A stretch of DNA of 64,000 nt from CALMEC01 sp964628685 (lineage in GTDB: Bacteria; Actinomycetota; Thermoleophilia; Miltoncostaeales; Miltoncostaeaceae). Below, one piece after another: positions 17,848-25,065 of the stretch (positions are counted from its first letter, which is position 1; the number at the start of each line of letters is the position of its first letter). Under the pieces are notes generated by a model. It had not been told where the DNA came from, ran no database searches, and saw nothing but the letters and a program-made list of their open reading frames with translations. The stretch covers positions 62,001-126,000 of the forward strand of contig CAZVNM010000006.1 in the NCBI GenBank assembly GCA_964628685.1. The letters are read 5' to 3'. The translations under genes were made by a program, and so were the position numbers.

Positions 17848-19590
17848 GTGCAGACGCTCGTTCGCCTTCTCTCATTCCTCCGACCATACCGTGTGTTGGT
17901 CGTCGTCACCGCCCTCGCGGCCGCGGGCATCATGGCCTGCTCGGCGGCGATCCCGTGGCTCACGCGGCTGGTGATCGACCGGGTCCTCGCCGACGGTGAG
18001 CGCGACCTGCTCCTGCCGCTGGTGGGGGCGATCATCGCGGTCGGGGTGGTGCGCACCGGCCTGGGCGCGGTGCGGCGCATGGTGTCCGGACGTGTGAGCC
18101 TGGGGGTCGAGTACGACCTGCGCGGACGGGTGTTCGCGCACCTGCAGCAGCTGTCGTTCCGGTACTTCGACCGCATGCCCGTTGGCCAGCTGATGTCGCG
18201 GGCCACCAACGACCTCCAGATCATCCGATTCTTCCTGGGCTACGGCCTGGTGTTCCTGTTTTCGAACATCTTCGCCCTGCTGCTCTTCTCTGTGCTGCTC
18301 TTCATCATCGACCCGCTGCTGACGGCGCTCGCGCTCCTCATGGCCCCCGCGCTGGTCGCCGTGGCCTGGCGGTCCAGCAAGCGGACCCAGCCGCTTCTGA
18401 TCGACACCCAGCAGAAGGTGGCCGACGTGACCCAGTCGGCCGAAGAGAGCATCGTCGGCGTGCGGGTGATCAAGGCGTTCGGCCAGGAGCGGGCCCAGAG
18501 CCGGCGCTTCGCGGGCTTCGCCGACCGGGCCTTCCACACCAGCATGCGCGCCAACCGCATGCAGGCCTTCTACATGTCGCTGATGGGCTTCCTGCCCACG
18601 ATCGGGCTGGCGGTGGTGGTCCTCCTGGGCGGCATCCGCGCGATCGACGGCCAGTTGACCCTGGGCGAGTTCGTGCAGTACTACCAGTACCTGCTGATGC
18701 TCGTGTTCCCGCTTCGCATGGTGGGGACGATCGTGGGGAGCGCCCAGCGCGCCGCGGCCGCGGGGGTCCGCATGTTCGAGCTGCTGGACACCGACCCCGA
18801 CCTGGTCGAGCCGGATCACCCCGTATCGCTTCCGGACGGCGGCGGCCACGTGCGCTTCGAGGACGTGCACTTCGGTCACGACGAGCCCTCGGGCCTCCTG
18901 CGCGGCATCGACCTCGACATCCCGCCGGGCCGGGTGGTGGCGCTCATCGGGCGCACCGGTTCGGGCAAGAGCACGCTGGCGCAGCTCATCCCCCGCTACT
19001 ACGACGTCACCCGTGGGCGCGTGACCCTGGACGGCGTCGACGTGCGCGACCTGACGTTCGCCGATCTGCGCCCGGCGGTGGGCGTGGTGGCACAGGAGCC
19101 CTTCCTGTTCAGCACCACCGTGCGCGAGAACATCGCCTACGGCCGTCCGGATGCGACCGACGACGAGGTCCGTGACGCCGCCCGACTGGCGCAGGCCGAC
19201 GCGTTCATCGACGAGCTCCCCGACGGCTACGACACCGTCATCGGTGAGCGCGGCTACACCCTGTCGGGCGGGCAGCGGCAGCGCATCGCGATCGCCCGGG
19301 CGGTGATGTCGGATCCCCGCGTGCTGATCCTGGACGAGGCGACGGCGTCGGTGGACGCCACCACGGAGCGTGAGATCCAGTCGGCGCTCCGGGCGGTCAT
19401 GGCGGGACGCACGACGCTCATCATCGCCCACCGGCTCTCGACGATCGCCCTGGCCGACGAGATCCTGGTGCTGGACGGCGGCCGCATCGTGGCGCGCGGC
19501 ACCCACGACGCACTCATCGCATCGAGCGACGTCTACCGCGAGATCCACGACGGGGGCCTCGCCCGTCCGGCGCCGGTGGTGGGCACGTGA
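17848..19590 (+). CDS. ABC exporter subunit, fused membrane and ATPase domains (first of pair)
   Basis: The 580-residue half-transporter has six membrane spans (residues ~1-290) and a C-terminal ATPase with Walker A GRTGSGKST, Q-loop VVAQEPFLF, signature LSGGQRQRIA, Walker B VLILDEATAS and the switch His in IAHRLS. It belongs to the MsbA/LmrA-like multidrug or lipid exporter group. GTG at 17848 begins the typical LVRLLSFLRPYRV. The stop overlaps the next gene as GTGA. Both partners seem to have full catalytic sites (Glu after Walker B). The substrate cannot be told. Confidence 0.95.
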   Translation: MQTLVRLLSFLRPYRVLVVVTALAAAGIMACSAAIPWLTRLVIDRVLADGERDLLLPLVGAIIAVGVVRTGLGAVRRMVSGRVSLGVEYDLRGRVFAHLQQLSFRYFDRMPVGQLMSRATNDLQIIRFFLGYGLVFLFSNIFALLLFSVLLFIIDPLLTALALLMAPALVAVAWRSSKRTQPLLIDTQQKVADVTQSAEESIVGVRVIKAFGQERAQSRRFAGFADRAFHTSMRANRMQAFYMSLMGFLPTIGLAVVVLLGGIRAIDGQLTLGEFVQYYQYLLMLVFPLRMVGTIVGSAQRAAAAGVRMFELLDTDPDLVEPDHPVSLPDGGGHVRFEDVHFGHDEPSGLLRGIDLDIPPGRVVALIGRTGSGKSTLAQLIPRYYDVTRGRVTLDGVDVRDLTFADLRPAVGVVAQEPFLFSTTVRENIAYGRPDATDDEVRDAARLAQADAFIDELPDGYDTVIGERGYTLSGGQRQRIAIARAVMSDPRVLILDEATASVDATTEREIQSALRAVMAGRTTLIIAHRLSTIALADEILVLDGGRIVARGTHDALIASSDVYREIHDGGLARPAPVVGT

Positions 19591-21395
19591 GCTTCAGCGG
19601 ACGCCCACCCGGCCACGGACCGGCCCACGCGGTCCTGGGTCGCGCCGCCGAGGTGGAGAAGGGCGAGCGCGTGCCCGTGCGGATGCTGCGGAAGCTCCTG
19701 CCCTACTTCCGCCCGTACCGCTGGCAGATCATCCTGACCCTGCTCCTCATGGCCCTCGTCTCGGTGACGAGCCTGGCCTCGCCGGCGCTCGCCCAGATCG
19801 CGATCGACGACGGCATCGGCGCCGCGGACAGGTCGGTGCTCGTCTGGGCCATGCTCGGGCTGGTGGGCGCGGGCCTCGTCGGCTGGCTGGCCGGCTACGG
19901 CCAGACGTACCTTTCGGCATGGGTGGGCGAGCGTCTGCTGTTCGACCTGCGCACCGGCGTCTTCTCGCACATGATGGGCCTGTCGGTGGGCCACCACGAG
20001 CGGATCCCGACCGGGGTCAGCGTCAGCCGCCTGACGAGTGACATCGAGGCGCTTCACCAGCTGGTGACCGAGGGGGTCACCACCCTCGTGGTGCAGGGGC
20101 TCACCTTCGCGGGGGTCATCGGGATCCTCTTCTGGTACGACTGGCGCCTCGCCCTGTGGGCGTTCGCCGTCTTCCCGGTGCTCATCATCGCCACGGCGGT
20201 GTTCCGCCTGGTCTCGGCACCCGCCTACCGACGCACGCGGGAGCGCATCGCGCAGGTGCTTGCGGTCCTGCAGGAGGCGATCTCGGGCGTGCGCGTCGTG
20301 CAGGGCTTCGGACGTCAGGCAACCGCCGAGCGGGACTTCCGCCGCATCAACGCGGAGTACCGCGAGGCCAACATGCAGACCATCCGGATCTCGGCCGCCT
20401 ACTTCCCCGGCGTGGAGCTGCTGACGGCCATCGGTACGGCCCTCGTGCTCCTCGTGGGTGGCGGTCGCGTGCTGGACGGTGACCTGACCGTCGGCGTGCT
20501 GGTGGCGTTCCTGGGCTACGTGGTCATCTTCTTCGACCCCATCCAATCCCTCTCGCAGCTGTACGGCACGTTCCAGTCGGCGATGGCGGCGCTCGAGAAG
20601 ATCCTGAACGTCCTGGAGACCGAGCCCACCCTCGTCGACCGTCGCGGGGCCCGGCCGCTGGAGCACATGCACGGCGAGGTGGAGCTGCGCGACGTGACCT
20701 TCGCGTACCGCGACGACCCGGTGCTGCGGGACGTCGACCTGCGGATCGGCGCCGGCGAGACCGTGGCCCTGGTCGGACCCACCGGCGCCGGCAAATCGAC
20801 GCTCGCGAAGCTGATCGCCCGGTTCTACGACCCCACCGAGGGTGCGGTCATGATCGACGGACACGACCTGCGCGACGTGACCCAGGCGTCGCTTCGGACC
20901 CAGCTGGGCATCGTGCCGCAGGAGGGACACCTCTTCCGCGGCACCATCGCCGAGAACCTGCGCTTCGCGCGTCCCGACGCCACCGACGCGGACCTGCGCG
21001 CCGCGATCGCCGCGGTGGGGGCCGAGGATTTCGTGGACGACCTGCCCGACGGCATCGACACCCAGATCGAGGAGCGCGGGTCGCGCCTGTCGGCCGGGCA
21101 GCGGCAGATCATCGCGTTCGCCCGGGCGCTCGTGGCCGACCCCCGGCTGCTCATCCTGGACGAGGCGACCTCGTCGGTCGACCTGCGCACCGAGGGTCGG
21201 ATCGAGCAGGCGCTCGAGCGTCTACTTGCGGACCGGACGTCGGTGGTGATCGCCCACCGGCTCTCCACGATCCGCCGCGCCGACCGGATCGTGGTGGTGG
21301 ACCACGGCCGCATCGTCGAGCAGGGCACCCACGACGAGCTGATGGCGGCGGAGGGTCGGTACGCGGCGCTCTACACGGACTGGCAGAGCGCCTGA
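19587..21395 (+). CDS. ABC exporter subunit, fused membrane and ATPase domains (second of pair)
   Basis: The 602-residue protein has an N-terminal cytoplasmic extension of about 35 residues, six spans and an ATPase with Walker A GPTGAGKST, Q-loop IVPQEGHLF, a signature loop reading LSAGQRQII (Ala in place of the first Gly), Walker B LLILDEATSS and IAHRLS. LSAGQ is frequent in one half of heterodimeric exporters, which supports pairing with the preceding subunit. Start GTG overlaps the upstream stop. A hairpin terminator follows at 21699, after a block of intergenic repeats. Confidence 0.95.
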   Translation: MSFSGRPPGHGPAHAVLGRAAEVEKGERVPVRMLRKLLPYFRPYRWQIILTLLLMALVSVTSLASPALAQIAIDDGIGAADRSVLVWAMLGLVGAGLVGWLAGYGQTYLSAWVGERLLFDLRTGVFSHMMGLSVGHHERIPTGVSVSRLTSDIEALHQLVTEGVTTLVVQGLTFAGVIGILFWYDWRLALWAFAVFPVLIIATAVFRLVSAPAYRRTRERIAQVLAVLQEAISGVRVVQGFGRQATAERDFRRINAEYREANMQTIRISAAYFPGVELLTAIGTALVLLVGGGRVLDGDLTVGVLVAFLGYVVIFFDPIQSLSQLYGTFQSAMAALEKILNVLETEPTLVDRRGARPLEHMHGEVELRDVTFAYRDDPVLRDVDLRIGAGETVALVGPTGAGKSTLAKLIARFYDPTEGAVMIDGHDLRDVTQASLRTQLGIVPQEGHLFRGTIAENLRFARPDATDADLRAAIAAVGAEDFVDDLPDGIDTQIEERGSRLSAGQRQIIAFARALVADPRLLILDEATSSVDLRTEGRIEQALERLLADRTSVVIAHRLSTIRRADRIVVVDHGRIVEQGTHDELMAAEGRYAALYTDWQSA

Positions 21396-21411
21396 GCCCG
21401 CGTCCACGCAC

Positions 21412-21600
21412 GCCTGGTGCCTGACACGTAACTTGCGTGGCCGCCTTGGCAGAGGACGCGCCCGACGCAAGCCCGGTGCCTGACACGTAACTTGCGGGAC
21501 GCGCCCGACGCAAGCCCGGTGCCTGACACGTAACTTGCGTGGCCGCCCTGGCTGAGGACGCGTCCCACGCACGCCTGGTGCCTGACACGTAACTGGCGTG
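21412..21600. repeat. Four copies of a GGTGCCTGACACGTAAC element
   Basis: GGTGCCTGACACGTAACT occurs at 21416-21433, 21475-21492, 21518-21535 and 21577-21594, spaced 59, 43 and 59 bases. The tracts between are related (GCGTGGCCGCC..TGG..GAGGACGCG). The core contains GTGCCTGACAC and lies between the exporter genes and the tRNA genes, with no reading frame of its own. Similar GTGTCAGGCACC elements are scattered between genes in many bacteria. The 21396-21733 gap holds only this block and a terminator. Confidence 0.85.
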
Positions 21601-21698
21601 CGCGGACCCACCACGGCCGTCTGGCGATGCGCCGTGCGGTCGTTGAGGGCCGTTGGCGTGGTTGGCCCCCGTGGTGTCACGACCGAGCCGCAGAACGA

Positions 21699-21727
21699 CG
21701 AAACCCCCTGGCCTGCAGGGGGTTTCG
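21699..21727. terminator. Terminator between ABC exporter and tRNA genes
   Basis: CGAAACCCCC pairs with GGGGGTTTCG over a 9-base loop. The stem has an A-run on one side and a T-run on the other, fitting use in both directions: end of the exporter operon and end of the minus-strand tRNA-Gln/tRNA-Glu transcript. Confidence 0.8.
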
Positions 21728-21733
21728 GTGAGG

Positions 21734-21806
21734 TAGCGCATACGGGATTCGAACCCGTGTTACCGGCGTGAGAGGCCGGCGTCCTAGGCCCCTAGACGAA
21801 TGCGCC
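21734..21806 (-). tRNA. tRNA-Glu (anticodon CTC)
   Basis: The reverse strand folds as a 73-nt cloverleaf: acceptor GGCGCAT with ATGCGCT (G1-U72, as in other actinobacterial tRNA-Glu), D arm TCGTCTAGGGGCCTAGGA, anticodon stem CCGGC/GCCGG with loop CTCTCAC giving CTC, and T loop GGTTCGAATCC. The CCA end is not encoded in full. It reads GAG codons and is a likely substrate of the MnmA family only in its UUC isoacceptor, not this one. Confidence 0.96.
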
Positions 21807-21846
21807 ACGTGCTGAGCCTACTGCCATGTTCCGTTCGGGCTGTGAG

Positions 21847-21917
21847 CTGGGGGAGGAGGATTCGAACCCCCGCTACCGGGGCCAGAACCCGGCGTCCTAC
21901 CGCTAGACGATCCCCCA
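21847..21917 (-). tRNA. tRNA-Gln (anticodon CTG)
   Basis: The reverse strand gives a 71-nt cloverleaf: acceptor TGGGGGA with TCCCCCA, D arm TCGTCTAGCGGTAGGA, anticodon stem CCGGG/CCCGG with loop TTCTGGC giving CTG, T arm GGGGGTTCGAATCCTCC and discriminator G. It lies 40 bases upstream of tRNA-Glu on the same strand, so both probably share one transcript. Confidence 0.96.
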
Positions 21918-21995
21918 ACGATGGTCCCGTCCGGACGGAGAAAGGTAGCACACCCCGCCACGGACGGGCGCGTCGACGGCGGCCGCCGTCGGGGG

Positions 21996-22907
21996 TCAGC
22001 CGGGGATCGCGAGGGCCACGGCGAGCTCCGCCGCCAGGCGGGCGTTGGCCACGACCAGGTCACGGTTGACGGCCAGGGTCTCCCCCGCGCTCTCCTCGTG
22101 CAGACGCGCCAGGACGTACGGCGTCACCTCCTGACCGGTGATGCCACGACGACGGGCCTCCTCGGTGATGCGGGCGACGAGCGGCTCGACGTCCACGAGC
22201 ACGCGATCGGGTGGACGGGTGAGCACCAGTCCGCCCCCGCCGAGACCCCAGTGGAGCGTTGCGATGCGGGCGACCTCCGCCGCCGACTCGACCCGGGCCT
22301 GCACCGGCGGTCCGCCCTTGGCCGCGAAGAAGAGCGGCAGGGTCTCGGTGCGCCAGCCGAGGACCGGGACCCCCAGCGTCTCCAGCACCTCCATCGTGGC
22401 CGGCACGTCCAAGAGCGACTTGACCCCGGCCGACACGGTCACGACCGAGCAGCGCTGCAGGGCCTGCACGTCGGCGGACACGTCGGGGGGATCCGGGTAG
22501 CCGCGGTGCACCCCACCCGTCCCACCGGTCGCCATCACCCGGATGCCGGCGGCGTGGCAGATGGTGATGGTCGCACCCACGGTGGTCGCGCCCATCGCTC
22601 CCTGGACGGCGCAGACGGCGATGTCGCGGGGGCCGAGCTTGCGGACCTCCTGCGCGTGCTGACCGAACGCGACGATCTCGTCGGGTGTGAGCCCGACCCG
22701 CACCCGACCGTCGAGCACGCCGACCGTGGCCGGGACCGCACCGGCGTCGCGCACCGCGTCCTCCGACGCGCGCGCCACCTCCACACCGTGCGGATGGGGG
22801 AAGCCGTGTGCGACGAGCGTGGTCTCCAGGGCGACGACCGGCCGGCCGCTTGCGAGTGCCGCGCCGACCTCGTCACCGAGCGCCAGGGTACCGACGCCTG
22901 TGCTCAT
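21996..22907 (-). CDS. psuG: Pseudouridine-5'-phosphate glycosidase
   Basis: PsuG cleaves pseudouridine 5'-phosphate to uracil and ribose 5-phosphate. The 303-residue product matches throughout: VVALETTLVAHGFPHPHGVE, GVLDGRVRVGL, KLGPRDIAV, VQGAMGATTVGATI, ATGGTGGVHRGY, VSAGVKSLLDVPATMEVLET, LGVPVLGWRTETLPLFF and TPYVLARLHEESAGETLAVN. Start ATG at 22907 overlaps the kinase stop as ATGA. With the adjacent kinase it forms a two-step pseudouridine breakdown route. Confidence 0.95.
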   Translation of the reverse strand: MSTGVGTLALGDEVGAALASGRPVVALETTLVAHGFPHPHGVEVARASEDAVRDAGAVPATVGVLDGRVRVGLTPDEIVAFGQHAQEVRKLGPRDIAVCAVQGAMGATTVGATITICHAAGIRVMATGGTGGVHRGYPDPPDVSADVQALQRCSVVTVSAGVKSLLDVPATMEVLETLGVPVLGWRTETLPLFFAAKGGPPVQARVESAAEVARIATLHWGLGGGGLVLTRPPDRVLVDVEPLVARITEEARRRGITGQEVTPYVLARLHEESAGETLAVNRDLVVANARLAAELAVALAIPG

Positions 22908-23770
22908 GGGATTCCGACCTCCATCGGACGCAAGTCGCGCGGCGGCATCGCGCCCACCCGGGAGATGCAGATGCCGGCGGCCCGGCGGCCACCCGCCAGT
23001 GCATCGTCCATGGTACGCCCCAGGAGGAAGCCCGCCGCGAACGCATCGCCGGCGCCGGTCGTGTCGACCACGCTCACGTCCGGAGCCGGGTCGTGACGTG
23101 GACGGGCGCCGCGCACGTGCGCGGTGACCCCGGCGGCGCCCTGTTTGACGACACGAACCCGTGCCCGTGGCGCGACGGGCAGGGCGTCGAACTCCTCGTC
23201 GGTCCCGAGCACCACGTCGGGCCGGATCTCCGACAGGCGTTCGGCGACGTGTTCCGCCCCCACGAACCGGATCATGGGCGCGGCCACCAGGTCGACGCTC
23301 ACACGGGCGCCCGCGGCGCGGGCGAAGCGCGCGGCCACCACCATGGCGTCGGACATCGCCGCGGTGAGGAGGCCGTGGCCGGAGATGTGGACGCGATCCG
23401 CCCCGGTGAACCATCCGGGTTCCAGGTCGGTGGCGGTGAGGCGATGGTCGACCGCACCGTCGCCGTCGCCGTGCCGTCCGCGCCACCCGTCGACCAGGGC
23501 GACCGGCTCCCGGTCGCCGGAGACGACCGGACCGCGCAGGCTGACCCCAAGGCTGTAGAGCTGCGTCGCCCCCATCCTCGCCACGACGTCGTCGCCCCGC
23601 GCACCGACGAACGTCGCGTGCCCGCCGAGTGCCGCCACCCACGCGGCGACGTATGCGGCCTGGCCACCGACCGACAGGTGCGTCTCGGCGGTGTCGCGAC
23701 CGTTCACATGCGGATGCTCGCGCCGGACGATGACGTCCAGGAGCGCGTCTCCGAGGGTGACGACGTTCAT
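22904..23770 (-). CDS. psuK: PfkB-family sugar kinase, probable pseudouridine kinase
   Basis: The 288-residue product has the PfkB fold: NVVTLGDALLDVIV at the start, SVGGQAAYVAAWVAALGG (substrate and dimer region) and the catalytic signature DTTGAGDAFAAGFLLG near residue 240 with the base Asp. The ATG at 23770 fits the family; an upstream TTG at 23785 is less likely. Family alone would allow ribokinase-like substrates; the coupled psuG gene makes pseudouridine the best guess. It is somewhat short for PsuK and lacks the extra N-terminal HTH found in some. Confidence 0.82.
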   Translation of the reverse strand: MNVVTLGDALLDVIVRREHPHVNGRDTAETHLSVGGQAAYVAAWVAALGGHATFVGARGDDVVARMGATQLYSLGVSLRGPVVSGDREPVALVDGWRGRHGDGDGAVDHRLTATDLEPGWFTGADRVHISGHGLLTAAMSDAMVVAARFARAAGARVSVDLVAAPMIRFVGAEHVAERLSEIRPDVVLGTDEEFDALPVAPRARVRVVKQGAAGVTAHVRGARPRHDPAPDVSVVDTTGAGDAFAAGFLLGRTMDDALAGGRRAAGICISRVGAMPPRDLRPMEVGIP

Positions 23771-23973
23771 GTCAGGATTCAACAATGTTGCGATCGGGTC
23801 CGCGCCCCCCGAAAGTCTGGGTCACACCGGGCGGTTTGTGAGGTTTTCGCGAGTTGACCTGGACCTCCGGGTGGGGTTCGCGTCGATCGGCCCGAAACGG
23901 GGGTTCCGGCCCACTGGTGACGAAGCTGCGTATCGGGACGCCCGAGCGATCGACCAACAGGTAGGTTGGCCGC

Positions 23974-25005
23974 ATGAACATCGGCGTACTCACTGGTGGC
24001 GGCGACTGCCCCGGTCTCAACGCGGTCATCCGCGCGGTGGTCCGGGTCGGCGACCGAGTCCACGGAAACACCCATCTCGGCATTCGCCACGGCTGGCGCG
24101 GCCTGTTGCAGAAGGACACGACCCCGCTCGACCTGAAGCACGTCGCGGGCATCCTGCACCGGGGCGGCACCATCCTCTCGACCTCGCGGACGAACCCGTT
24201 CAAGGACGACGAGGGCGGCCCGGCGTGCGCGGCCAACGCGAAGGAGCTCGGCCTGGACGCGCTCATCGCGATCGGCGGCGAGGACACCCTCGGGGTGGCC
24301 GCACGCCTGTACGAGGAGTTCGGCCTCCCGTGCGTCGGGGTCCCCAAGACCATCGACAACGACCTGGACGGCACCGACTACACGTTCGGCTTCTTCACCG
24401 CGGTGGACATCGCGACCGGGGCCCTGGACCGCCTGCACACGACGGCCGAGTCGCACGACCGCGTGATCGTCGTCGAGGTCATGGGCCGTCACGCCGGGTG
24501 GATCGCCACCTACTCGGGCATCGCGGGGGGCGCCGACTTCATCCTCATCCCCGAGTCCCCACAGCCGATCGAGGTGGTCTGCGACGCGGTCACCGCGCGG
24601 CACGAGAGCGGGCGGCACTTCTCGATCATCGTGGTGAGCGAGGGCTTCCAGTTCACCGACGACACCGACGACGGTCCGGTCGACGAGTTCGGCCACCGCG
24701 CGCTCGCACGCGCCGGCATCGCCGATCGCATCGCCTCGCTCGTCGAGGAGCGCACCGGCTACGAGGCCCGCGCGGTCGTGCTGGGCCACGTCCAGCGCGG
24801 CGGCACCCCCAACGCCTTCGACCGCATCCTGGCGACCCGCTTCGGCAGCCTGGCGGCGAACCTGGTGGCGGAGGGCAAGTTCGGTCGCATGGTGGCGCTT
24901 CGCGGCGACGAGGTGGTCGACATCCCGATCACCGAGGGTGTCGCCAAGCTCAAGACGATCCCGCCGGAGCGGTACCAGGTCGCACAGCCGTTCTTCGGCG
25001 CCTGA
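23974..25005 (+). CDS. pfkA: 6-phosphofructokinase, PPi-dependent signature
   Basis: The 343-residue product shows group A PFK motifs: GVLTGGGDCPGLNAVI, IGGEDTLGVA, PKTIDNDLDGTDYTFGF and VVEVMGRHAGWIA. ATP-dependent enzymes have Gly at the position occupied here by Asp104 (GGED), and Gly at Lys125 (PKTIDND). The Asp/Lys pair is the mark of pyrophosphate-dependent PFK such as that of Amycolatopsis. PPi use would make the step reversible. Asp128 is the catalytic base. It stands alone, divergent from psuK, with a terminator at 25014. Confidence 0.92.
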   Translation: MNIGVLTGGGDCPGLNAVIRAVVRVGDRVHGNTHLGIRHGWRGLLQKDTTPLDLKHVAGILHRGGTILSTSRTNPFKDDEGGPACAANAKELGLDALIAIGGEDTLGVAARLYEEFGLPCVGVPKTIDNDLDGTDYTFGFFTAVDIATGALDRLHTTAESHDRVIVVEVMGRHAGWIATYSGIAGGADFILIPESPQPIEVVCDAVTARHESGRHFSIIVVSEGFQFTDDTDDGPVDEFGHRALARAGIADRIASLVEERTGYEARAVVLGHVQRGGTPNAFDRILATRFGSLAANLVAEGKFGRMVALRGDEVVDIPITEGVAKLKTIPPERYQVAQPFFGA

Positions 25006-25013
25006 CGACGTTG

Positions 25014-25047
25014 CGCGGCACCCGGTCCGACCCGATCGGGTGCCGCG
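25014..25047 (+). terminator. Hairpin terminator after pfkA
   Basis: CGCGGCACCCG pairs with CGGGTGCCGCG across a 12-base loop, nine bases after the pfkA stop and 18 bases before the next start. Confidence 0.7.
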
Positions 25048-25065
25048 GTGCTACCCTCGCCGGCC

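Noticed and set aside
21412..21600. CRISPR array
   Set aside because: Only four short repeats with unequal spacing (59, 43, 59), spacers that resemble each other, and no cas genes nearby.
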